NCBI GenBank assembly: GCA_021730835.1
Contig: JAKFYP010000140.1
Span: 1 to 5,320, forward strand
Length of the DNA: 5,320 nucleotides
Source of the DNA: Alphaproteobacteria bacterium
GTDB taxonomy: Bacteria > Pseudomonadota > Alphaproteobacteria > Rickettsiales > UBA998
Direction: 5' to 3'
In this document: positions 1 through 5,320 of the stretch, one piece after another
Position numbering within the stretch: the first letter of the stretch is position 1
How the letters are laid out: the number at the start of each line of letters is the position of its first letter
Position numbers and translations under genes: made by a program
Notes under the pieces: model-generated
What the model saw: only the letters and a program-made list of their open reading frames with translations
Database searches by the model: none
What the model was told of the DNA's origin: nothing

Positions 1-287
1 GGGTTAGAGGGGGGGTGTCAAAAATAAAAACCATTTATAACAGCGTAATGGCTTTTAACACCCCCCTCCTGAGAGGAAGGGAGAATACCCCGCCCTGCAT
101 AAAACCGTTTCCCTGAGGGCTTAATTCTGCTAGAAGGCGGAGCGCTTTTTACCTCCGCTACCGTCCTCCCCTGATGGGAGGGTGTGCGGGAACGACGCTC
201 AAGTGGGGAGGGGGCATACACCCCCACGGTTCCGCTTCGGCCCGATGCCTCGCGTCACCCGCTCCCCCCTCAAGGAGGAGCATTAAT
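1..287. repeat. Intergenic chain of short G/C-rich inverted repeats, probably a degenerate dispersed repeat
   Basis: No gene is supported here. The stretch is built from successive small inverted repeats. An imperfect pair at 7-35 and 46-67 has arms of the form GAGGGGGGTGT followed by an A-rich stretch and CCATT. The others are CCCTGAGGG at 111-119, GCGGAG/CTCCGC at 137-142 and 153-158, CCTCCC/GGGAGG at 165-170 and 176-181, GGGGG/CCCCC at 210-214 and 221-225, and GCTCC/GGAGC at 261-265 and 277-281. The minus strand is open from 227 to 18, but its translation is low-complexity and matches no family I know; such open frames are common in G/C-rich palindromic repeats. The element may continue left of the window. 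Whether it is dispersed in the genome is inference; a self-comparison of the genome would decide it. I found no convincing promoter for pccB in this stretch. Confidence 0.55.
261..281 (+). promoter_or_regulatory. Shine-Dalgarno of pccB inside a hairpin
   Basis: AAGGAGGAG at 272-280 is a near-perfect Shine-Dalgarno, seven bases before the ATG at 288. It decides the start of pccB against the in-frame ATGs at 174 and 306, neither of which has a good site upstream. The same bases form the right arm of an inverted repeat: 261-265 (GCTCC) pairs with 277-281 (GGAGC), and 267-268 can pair with 274-275 across one mismatch. The site could therefore be partly masked in the RNA. The masking is an inference from base pairing only. 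Confidence 0.7.
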
Positions 288-1844
288 ATGTATGATAGAA
301 TTATTATGCCCCAACACCTGATTGTCACCGAACTCGAACGCAAGCGCGATCTCGCCCGCTTAGGCGGCGGGGCGCAGCGCATCAAGCGCCAGCACGAGCG
401 CGGCAAGCTGACCGCCCGCGAGCGGCTGGAAGTGCTGCTCGATAACGATTCCTTCGAGGAATTCGATATGTTCGTTGAGCATCGCTGCGGCCATTTCGGT
501 ATGAACAAGCATCAGATACCGGGTGACGGGGTGGTCACCGGCCACGGGACGATCAACGGGCGGCTGGTATTCGTCTACAGTCAGGATTTCACCGTGCATG
601 GCGGCTCGCTGAGCGAGAGCAACGCCCGGAAAATCTGCAAGGTGCTCGATATGGCCATGCAGGTCGGCGCGCCGGTGATCGGCATCAATGATTCCGGCGG
701 GGCGCGCATTCAGGAGGGCGTGGATTCGCTGGCGGGTTACGGCGAGATATTCCAGCGCAACGTAACGGCTTCCGGCGTCGTCCCGCAGATTTCCCTCATC
801 ATGGGGCCGTGCGCGGGCGGGGCGGTCTACTCCCCGGCGCTGACCGATTTCACCCTGATGGCCGAGGGCACGTCTTATATGTTCGTCACCGGGCCGGATG
901 TGGTCAAGACGGTCACCCACGAGATCGTCACGCAGGAGGATTTAGGCGGGGCGAAAGTGCATGCCAGCCGTACCGGCGTTGCCGACCTCGCCTTTGCCAA
1001 CGATATTGAGGTATTGCTACAGACACGGCGGCTCTATAACTTCCTGCCGCTCTCCAATAAATCCGGCGTGCCGGTGCGCCCGACCGCCGATCCGGCGGAT
1101 CGCGTGGAAATGTCGCTCAATACGCTGATTCCCGAGAATCCCAACAAGCCCTACGATATGATGGAATTGCTGGTGCGCGTCGTCGATGAGGGAGATTTCT
1201 TCGAGATTCAGCCCGAATATGCCAGGAATATCATTATCGGCTTCGGGCGGCTGGAAGGCTATCCCGTCGGTTTCGTCGCCAATCAGCCGATGGAGCTGGC
1301 CGGATGCCTCGATATTAACGCTTCTCGCAAGGCAGCGCGTTTCGTGCGCTTTTGCGATGCGTTCTCCATTCCGCTGGTGACGTTCGTCGATGTGCCCGGC
1401 TTCCTGCCCGGCACGGATCAGGAGCATAACGGGATTATCAAACACGGGGCCAAGCTGATCCATGCTTACGCCGAGGCGACCGTGCCCAAGCTCACCGTCA
1501 CGACGCGCAAGGCGTATGGCGGGGCGTATATTGTTATGAACTCCAAGCATTTATGCGGCGATGTCAACTACGCATGGCCGAGCGCCGAGATTGCCGTGAT
1601 GGGGCCGGAAGGCGCGGTTGAGATCGTCTTTCGCGGCAGCCTCGAGAAAGAGGGCGAGCGGGAGAAGCGGGTGGACGAATACCGCCAGAAATTCGCCAGC
1701 CCGTTCGTGGCGGCTTCGCGGGGCTATATTGACGATGTGATCCGCCCGCAAAACACCCGCTGGCGTCTGTGCCGCTCACTGGCGCTGCTGCGCACCAAGA
1801 AGGTCGAAACCCCGTGGAAGAAACACGATAATTTGCCGCTTTAG
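288..1844 (+). CDS. pccB: Acyl-CoA (propionyl-CoA) carboxylase, carboxyltransferase beta subunit
   Basis: The 518-residue protein is the carboxyltransferase subunit of a cytosolic biotin-dependent acyl-CoA carboxylase. It moves CO2 from carboxybiotin on the alpha subunit to an acyl-CoA; for propionyl-CoA this yields (S)-methylmalonyl-CoA, which feeds into succinyl-CoA. The length is normal for PccB (about 510). The N-terminal crotonase-like half carries DSGGARIQEG (135-144) and the oxyanion-hole segment GPCAGGAVYSPALTDF (173-188). The C-terminal half carries FVDVPGFLPGTDQE (366-379), RKAYGGAY (407-414) and NYAWPSAEIAVMGPEGAVEI (427-446). The C-terminus KKVETPWKKHDNLPL resembles the end of PCCB proteins. 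The start at 288 is chosen for its strong Shine-Dalgarno; the ATG at 306 is the alternative. The residue after GGAY is Ile415, where propionyl-specific enzymes usually have Asp, so acetyl-CoA use is possible. No pccA is in view, and the neighbours downstream are convergent. Confidence 0.93.
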   Translation: MYDRIIMPQHLIVTELERKRDLARLGGGAQRIKRQHERGKLTARERLEVLLDNDSFEEFDMFVEHRCGHFGMNKHQIPGDGVVTGHGTINGRLVFVYSQDFTVHGGSLSESNARKICKVLDMAMQVGAPVIGINDSGGARIQEGVDSLAGYGEIFQRNVTASGVVPQISLIMGPCAGGAVYSPALTDFTLMAEGTSYMFVTGPDVVKTVTHEIVTQEDLGGAKVHASRTGVADLAFANDIEVLLQTRRLYNFLPLSNKSGVPVRPTADPADRVEMSLNTLIPENPNKPYDMMELLVRVVDEGDFFEIQPEYARNIIIGFGRLEGYPVGFVANQPMELAGCLDINASRKAARFVRFCDAFSIPLVTFVDVPGFLPGTDQEHNGIIKHGAKLIHAYAEATVPKLTVTTRKAYGGAYIVMNSKHLCGDVNYAWPSAEIAVMGPEGAVEIVFRGSLEKEGEREKRVDEYRQKFASPFVAASRGYIDDVIRPQNTRWRLCRSLALLRTKKVETPWKKHDNLPL

Positions 1845-1920
1845 GGTGTGCCGGGAAGTCCTGCCGCAGCGAATGGAGGTTTGCGCTGTTCCGGGGTCAG
1901 CGGTGAGCCTCCGCACACCC
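1844..1920. terminator. Imperfect inverted repeat at the end of pccB, possible terminator
   Basis: GGGTGTGC (1844-1851) is the exact reverse complement of GCACACCC (1913-1920), and GGAGG (1875-1879) pairs with CCTCC (1908-1912). A small inner GCTG/CAGC pair lies at 1885-1888 and 1898-1901. The left arm begins with the last base of the pccB stop codon. The 5' side has a 23-base bulge, and the 3' flank (GGTCTTTCT) is only weakly T-rich, so this is not a textbook intrinsic terminator. It may end pccB transcription, or it may be a remnant of a repeat element. The symmetric stem could serve the convergent rpoD-pgmB transcript as well. Confidence 0.4.
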
Positions 1921-2108
1921 GGTCTTTCTAGCAGCTCTGTCTGTCCAGCCGCTATCACTATCTGCACCCAGAATCTTTCTTACCACATCTTTATTCCTTT
2001 TCTTATATCTACAAGGTCATGTTATATAGTTGCTTTGGTATCACGCGGTAGGCCTATCATACTACACCTACATGACAATATAATGACAAAGAACGAGTTT
2101 CTCAATTT
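1921..2108. other. A/T-rich convergent intergenic gap, no gene seen
   Basis: This stretch separates the convergent pccB and pgmB genes. It is clearly richer in A and T than either gene. It contains a pyrimidine-rich run on the plus strand at about 1973-2010 and two copies of ATGACAA at 2072-2078 and 2083-2089. An 88-codon open frame (1846-2112, +) crosses it, but its translation resembles no protein and has no good ribosome binding site. I see no tRNA, no riboswitch and no strong terminator hairpin just after the pgmB stop. Confidence 0.6.
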
Positions 2109-2762
2109 CTAACCGGCTTTTTGCAGCACGGCGTCCACGTCGAGCGAGGCCATATCGGGGAAAACCATATCGGCGCGCTTGAGGATCAGGGCATCGCCGA
2201 CGCCGACCGAGAACATCCCGGCGGCGCGGATGGATTCAACCCCGGCGGCGGCGTCTTCAATACCGACGCAGGCGGCGGGATCCAGCCCCAGCGCGGCGGA
2301 GTTGGCCAGAAAAATATCAGGCGCTGGCTTGCTGTTAGCGACGTTGCGGGCGTCGCCGATAAAATCGAACGCCTCATACATGCCGAGCCGCTCGACGACA
2401 AAAGCGGCGTTTTTGCTGGCTGAGGCAAGGCCGGTCTTGATCCCACGCTCCCTGAGGGACGAAAAAACCTCATGCACACCCGGAAGAATATCAGCCGGGG
2501 TAATGGTCGCAATCAGCTCGAGATAATCATCGTTTTTACGCTCACACAGCGCCTCTTTTTCTTCTTCGGAGAAATAACGCCCTGAGTTTTCTACAATCAA
2601 CTCCAGCGAACGCATCCGGCTGACGCCCTTCAATCGCTCGTTATCCTGTTCATTAAACGGCATTTCCAGATAATCCGCCAGCCGCTTCCAGGCCAGATAG
2701 TGATAATGCGCGGTATCGGTGATCACCCCGTCGAGATCAAAAATAAAAGCCCGGATGCTCAA
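2109..2762 (-). CDS. pgmB: Beta-phosphoglucomutase (HAD superfamily, subfamily IA)
   Basis: The 217-residue protein interconverts beta-D-glucose 1-phosphate and glucose 6-phosphate through a phospho-aspartate and a beta-glucose 1,6-bisphosphate intermediate, with Mg2+. It aligns without gaps to recalled Lactococcus lactis PgmB over most catalytic positions. The nucleophile and the acid/base are Asp9 and Asp11 (FDLDGVITDT, 8-17). Cap-domain residues His21, Trp25 and Lys26 are present, with Arg49 in LKGVSR. The core carries Ser114-Ala-Ser116-Lys117-Asn118, Lys145 in SKPAPD, and the metal ligands Glu169 and Asp170. The full set argues for a true mutase rather than a generic HAD phosphatase. The start is TTG, two bases after the rpoD stop; it places the first motif where the family has it, and no in-frame ATG lies nearby. 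The enzyme normally works with a disaccharide phosphorylase (maltose, trehalose or kojibiose), and none is in the window. Confidence 0.93.
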   Translation of the reverse strand: MSIRAFIFDLDGVITDTAHYHYLAWKRLADYLEMPFNEQDNERLKGVSRMRSLELIVENSGRYFSEEEKEALCERKNDDYLELIATITPADILPGVHEVFSSLRERGIKTGLASASKNAAFVVERLGMYEAFDFIGDARNVANSKPAPDIFLANSAALGLDPAACVGIEDAAAGVESIRAAGMFSVGVGDALILKRADMVFPDMASLDVDAVLQKAG

Positions 2763-2764
2763 GC

Positions 2765-5161
2765 TTAATGCTCCAGAAAGCTGCGCATCTTGCGCGAGCG
2801 CGACGGATGCTTGAGTTTCCTCAGCGCCTTGGCCTCAATCTGGCGGATACGCTCGCGGGTCACCGAGAATTGCTGGCCGACTTCCTCCAGCGTGTGGTCG
2901 GTATTCATGCCAATCCCGAAGCGCATGCGCAATACCCGTTCTTCACGGGGGGTCAGGGAGGCGAGAATCCGCGTCGTGACCTCACGCAAATTGGAATGTA
3001 TCGCTGAATCAATGGGAAGCAGGGCGTTCTTGTCTTCAATAAAATCGCCCAGATGTGAATCCTCCTCATCGCCAATAGGCGTTTCCAGCGAAACCGGTTC
3101 CTTGGCGATTTTCATGACCTTGCGTACCTTATCCAGCGGCATAACCAGCTTTTCCGCCAGTTCTTCCGGCGTCGGCTCGCGACCAATTTCATGCAGCATC
3201 TGGCGGGACGTGCGCACAATCTTGTTGATCGTTTCAATCATATGCACGGGAATACGGATGGTGCGGGCCTGATCGGCGATTGAGCGGGTAATCGCTTGCC
3301 GAATCCACCAGGTCGCATAGGTCGAGAATTTATAGCCCCGGCGATATTCAAATTTATCAACCGCTTTCATGAGGCCGATATTGCCCTCCTGAATCAGGTC
3401 GAGGAATTGCAGCCCCCGGTTGGTATATTTTTTGGCAATCGAAATCACCAGCCGCAGGTTGGCCTCAATCATCTCCTTTTTCGCCCGGTTGGTGGTGCGT
3501 TCTCCCCTCTGGACACTGGCGACCAGTTGTTTGAACTCACCTATATCTGCTCCCATTTCGCTGGCAATCTCAGCGATTTCGCGGCGGATCTCCGTTACTT
3601 CCTTCCCATGATTTCCGGTAAGTTCAGCCCAGCCTTTTCCTTTGAATTTAGGCGCTTTTTTCATCCAGTCCGGGTGCAACTCAAAGCCGCTGTACTGCGC
3701 AAAGAAATCCTTGCGCACCACTCCGGAATCTTCAGCCAGTTGCAGCAGGCGAGTCTCCAGAGAAATAAGCCGTTTATTCGTGCCATAAAGCCGGTCTGCC
3801 AGTTCCTCGATCCGTGCATTATTAAAGCGTACCGTGGACATCAGCTTGCTAACGGCGTGGCGAAGTTTTTTGTATTCAGCCGCGTCCTTCTCGCTGTAAT
3901 TCCCATCGCCGAAGGCCTTATTCAGTTGTTTTTCCTGAAGCTTACGGATTTTTTTAGCCAGCGTGGCATATTCGTCGAAAATCTCCATGATGATCGGCAT
4001 GGCCGCGTTTTCCAGTGCGACCAGCGACAGGGGATTATCTTCGCTCTCCTCATCGTCGGCGAATTCATCCTCTTCCTCTTCACCTTCAGTGCGTTCCTTA
4101 CCATCCGCGTTCTCTTCCTTATCATCTGAAGAGCGTGTTTTAGCTAATTTTTCTACTACCGCCGGTTTGGGCGCTATCTCCGCTATCGCTTGCACCGGCG
4201 CTGGCACGGCTGCTCCGGTCAACTGGCTCTCATCCACGTTATGCGAGCCAAGCGTTGCGTCAAGGTCAACGATGTCACGCAGAAGCAGCGTGCCGTTCAC
4301 CAACTCGTCGCGCCAGTGCATAATCTCATTAATGACCACCGGTGTTTCACATAGTGAGCCGATCATCATTTCCCGGCCTTCCTCAATCCGTTTGGCAATC
4401 TCGATCTCGCCGTCACGCGACAGCAGTTCGACGTTACCCATCTCGCGCAGATACATGCGCACCGGATCATCAGAACGTCCATAATTATCAACCACTTCCG
4501 CCTCTTCCTGCGGCTCCTCTTCCTCGCTTTCAAACGGGATCAGGTCGTCTTCCTCCTCCGTAGCGGCGGTTGTCGCCTTTTTCTTGCCCGTTCCTTCCTC
4601 AATAACCTGAATATTCATCTCGCTGAGCGTGGCAATAACGCCCTCAATTACTTCCGGGGAAAATTCTTCAACCGGCAAATGCTCATTTAGCTCGCTATAG
4701 GTAATACGGCCCTTGCTTTTCCCGATAGATACCAGATGCTTAACTATATCCGCATTGCGTTTGCGGGTTTGAGAGGCCGAGGGAGCGGCCACCGGCTTTG
4801 CGGGCAGTGCTTTTTGATTCTGAGCTTCGGCTTTGGGCGCGGTTTTTTTAGTGCTAGCCGTCGATTTTGCTACCGAAGTCTTTTTTGGTTGTGGCTTTTT
4901 TGCCGCAGGTGCGGTCTTTGCAGGAGTTTTTTTAGCTGCGGGTTTCTTAATGGCGGGTTTAGCTGCTGGCTTTTTAGCGGCAGTTTTCTTAGCGGGCATG
5001 GCTGCTTTCGCGGAAGGTTTTTTACTCGCGGTCTTTTTGGGAGCGGCTTTGGATGGCACGTTTTTTTTATCCGCAGGCTTTTTCTTAGCTGAAACGGTAG
5101 CTTTGACTGTCTTGGATTTACCGGCAGGTTTCTTTTTATCGGATTTTTTTGCGGCAGCCAT
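2765..5161 (-). CDS. rpoD: RNA polymerase primary sigma factor RpoD (sigma-70) with a Lys/Ala/Pro-rich N-terminal tail
   Basis: The 798-residue housekeeping sigma factor directs RNA polymerase to -35/-10 promoters. Residues 1-132 form a disordered basic tail. Region 1.1 follows at about 136-192 (NADIVKHLVSIGKSKGRITY, then SEMNIQVIEEG). Region 1.2 is at 229-262 (DDPVRMYLREMGNVELLSRD). The long non-conserved region spans about 263-560 and includes an acidic insert at 346-375. Region 2 is at 565-640, with DLIQEGNIGLMKAVDKFEY for core binding and YKFSTYATWWIRQAITR for melting and -10 contact. Region 3 is at about 641-720. Region 4 is at 732-785, with the -35-reading helix-turn-helix in LEEVGQQFSVTRERIRQIEA. 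The start at 5161 (MAAAKK) is preferred because GAGAGGG lies six bases upstream; the ATG at 5176 would add five residues but has a poor site. All catalytic and DNA-contact regions look intact. pgmB follows after two bases. Confidence 0.96.
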   Translation of the reverse strand: MAAAKKSDKKKPAGKSKTVKATVSAKKKPADKKNVPSKAAPKKTASKKPSAKAAMPAKKTAAKKPAAKPAIKKPAAKKTPAKTAPAAKKPQPKKTSVAKSTASTKKTAPKAEAQNQKALPAKPVAAPSASQTRKRNADIVKHLVSIGKSKGRITYSELNEHLPVEEFSPEVIEGVIATLSEMNIQVIEEGTGKKKATTAATEEEDDLIPFESEEEEPQEEAEVVDNYGRSDDPVRMYLREMGNVELLSRDGEIEIAKRIEEGREMMIGSLCETPVVINEIMHWRDELVNGTLLLRDIVDLDATLGSHNVDESQLTGAAVPAPVQAIAEIAPKPAVVEKLAKTRSSDDKEENADGKERTEGEEEEDEFADDEESEDNPLSLVALENAAMPIIMEIFDEYATLAKKIRKLQEKQLNKAFGDGNYSEKDAAEYKKLRHAVSKLMSTVRFNNARIEELADRLYGTNKRLISLETRLLQLAEDSGVVRKDFFAQYSGFELHPDWMKKAPKFKGKGWAELTGNHGKEVTEIRREIAEIASEMGADIGEFKQLVASVQRGERTTNRAKKEMIEANLRLVISIAKKYTNRGLQFLDLIQEGNIGLMKAVDKFEYRRGYKFSTYATWWIRQAITRSIADQARTIRIPVHMIETINKIVRTSRQMLHEIGREPTPEELAEKLVMPLDKVRKVMKIAKEPVSLETPIGDEEDSHLGDFIEDKNALLPIDSAIHSNLREVTTRILASLTPREERVLRMRFGIGMNTDHTLEEVGQQFSVTRERIRQIEAKALRKLKHPSRSRKMRSFLEH
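2771..2774 (-). promoter_or_regulatory. Ribosome binding site of pgmB within the end of rpoD
   Basis: On the minus strand GGAG is formed by the CTG GAG codons for the Leu and Glu near the end of RpoD. It lies eight bases before the TTG start of pgmB, which supports that non-ATG start. The overlap means that ribosomes finishing rpoD end on top of the pgmB initiation site, a layout typical of translational coupling. Confidence 0.75.
4766..5161 (-). other. Histone-H1-like basic tail region of rpoD
   Basis: This segment codes for residues 1-132 of RpoD. In the first 120 residues I count 38 lysines, 31 alanines and 15 prolines, only three acidic residues and no arginine. Units such as KKPAAK and KKTAxKKP recur irregularly. 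The composition resembles histone H1 C-terminal tails and bacterial KAAAK-type DNA-binding tails. The DNA is rich in A-runs on the coding strand, unlike the rest of the gene. Lys/Ala-rich N-terminal extensions are known in actinobacterial primary sigma factors (HrdB, SigA), so this may be a parallel case. A role in DNA or RNA contact is inference. Confidence 0.8.
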
Positions 5162-5167
5162 GTATAG

Positions 5168-5174
5168 CCCTCTC
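5168..5174 (-). promoter_or_regulatory. Ribosome binding site of rpoD
   Basis: On the minus strand GAGAGGG sits six bases before the ATG at 5161. The upstream ATG at 5176 overlaps this motif and is preceded only by a weak GGTAATGGTAG stretch. This is the main reason for taking 5161 as the start. Confidence 0.65.
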
Positions 5175-5223
5175 ATCTACCATTACCGGCAAGTTTCCGG
5201 CATGATTATTAATAAATCGCAAC

Positions 5224-5252
5224 CTAGTAGCAGGCAACGCGAAGGATTGCAA
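5224..5252 (-). promoter_or_regulatory. Candidate promoter of rpoD, proximal
   Basis: On the minus strand TTGCAA (5247-5252) is separated by 17 bases from TACTAG (5224-5229). A TG lies one base before the latter, giving an extended -10 (TGCTACTAG). Transcription would begin near 5217 and leave a leader of roughly 55 bases before the ATG at 5161. The leader contains a weak CCGG/CCGG hairpin at 5186-5200. The match to a sigma-70 promoter is moderate. Confidence 0.45.
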
Positions 5253-5262
5253 TCGGAACCCT

Positions 5263-5290
5263 TACATAGTGATATTTTTTGGCTTGACAA
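5263..5290 (-). promoter_or_regulatory. Candidate promoter of rpoD, distal
   Basis: On the minus strand TTGTCA (5285-5290) is followed after 16 bases by TATGTA (5263-5268). The -35 is good and the -10 is fair. The spacer holds an A-run. It could be a second start for rpoD or chance in an A/T-rich stretch. The 144 bases before the rpoD region show no 3' end of another coding sequence, so any upstream gene (often dnaG) ends outside the window. Confidence 0.4.
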
Positions 5291-5299
5291 GAGGGCGGC

Positions 5300-5316
5300 T
5301 GTGCATTTTCAGCACA
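5300..5316. repeat. Short inverted repeat at the window edge
   Basis: TGTGC (5300-5304) and GCACA (5312-5316) flank a seven-base ATTTTCA loop. The stem is only five pairs and no T-run follows on either strand within the window. It could be the remnant of a terminator of an upstream gene, or it may be chance. Confidence 0.25.
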
Positions 5317-5320
5317 ACCG

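Noticed and set aside
18..227. Minus-strand 69-codon frame in the left intergenic region
   Set aside because: It is a translation of the palindromic repeat; no ribosome site, no domain, and composition follows the repeat.
174..287. N-terminal extension of pccB to the ATG at 174
   Set aside because: The extra 38 residues translate the repeat, have no family counterpart, and a much better Shine-Dalgarno serves the ATG at 288.
360..920. Minus-strand open frame of 186 codons over pccB
   Set aside because: It is antisense to the conserved carboxyltransferase and has an Arg/His/Ala-rich translation typical of shadow frames.
2030..2060. Plus-strand TTGCTT / TATCAT promoter-like pair
   Set aside because: The spacing is 19 bases and there is no plus-strand gene downstream for it to serve.
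1846..2112. 88-codon plus-strand frame between pccB and pgmB
   Set aside because: No recognisable protein features or ribosome site, and it ends over the pgmB stop on the other strand.
2090..2112. GAG/CTC hairpin just after the pgmB stop as a terminator
   Set aside because: The stem is only three pairs with no useful T-run on the minus strand.
3296..4129. Long plus-strand open frame (277 codons) antisense to rpoD
   Set aside because: It lies wholly within the well-supported rpoD gene, its translation resembles no family, and it is explained by reverse-frame openness of G/C-biased codons.
5284..5289. Plus-strand TTGACA as a rightward promoter
   Set aside because: The -35 match is perfect, but nothing resembling a -10 lies at 16-18 bases before the window ends.
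1..5320. CRISPR array, tRNA, rRNA, transposase or phage gene
   Set aside because: No regularly spaced direct repeats, cloverleaf sequence, rRNA motifs or transposase/integrase motifs were seen on either strand.

Overview
The window looks like ordinary chromosomal DNA from an alphaproteobacterium. This rests on the style of the primary sigma factor (region 1.1, a long acidic non-conserved region, and regions 2 to 4 ending in a short tail), on a PccB-type carboxyltransferase, and on moderately GC-rich codon use. The placement comes from recognising families by eye; no search was run, and I do not name a genus.

Layout. Positions 1-287 are non-coding and consist of a chain of short G/C-rich inverted repeats, probably a degenerate intergenic repeat. 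Its last hairpin contains the ribosome binding site of the next gene. Positions 288-1844 (+) encode the carboxyltransferase (beta) subunit of a biotin-dependent acyl-CoA carboxylase, closest to propionyl-CoA carboxylase PccB. Positions 1845-2108 are a convergent intergenic gap that opens with an imperfect inverted repeat and then turns A/T- and pyrimidine-rich. Positions 2109-2762 (-) encode a beta-phosphoglucomutase of the HAD superfamily. Positions 2765-5161 (-) encode the housekeeping sigma factor RpoD, which has an unusual lysine/alanine/proline-rich N-terminal extension of about 130 residues. Positions 5162-5320 hold the rpoD leader and two candidate promoters firing leftward.

How the genes relate. 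rpoD and pgmB are on the same strand with only two bases between them. The pgmB start is a TTG whose Shine-Dalgarno lies inside the last codons of rpoD, so the two are almost certainly one transcript and may be translationally coupled. pccB converges on them from the other side and is not functionally linked by anything visible here. Its biotin carboxylase partner (pccA) is not in the window.

Nothing here amounts to a clearly new multi-gene system. The points most worth checking are the histone-H1-like tail on RpoD, the rpoD-pgmB coupling, and an isoleucine in PccB at the position that usually carries aspartate in propionyl-specific enzymes.
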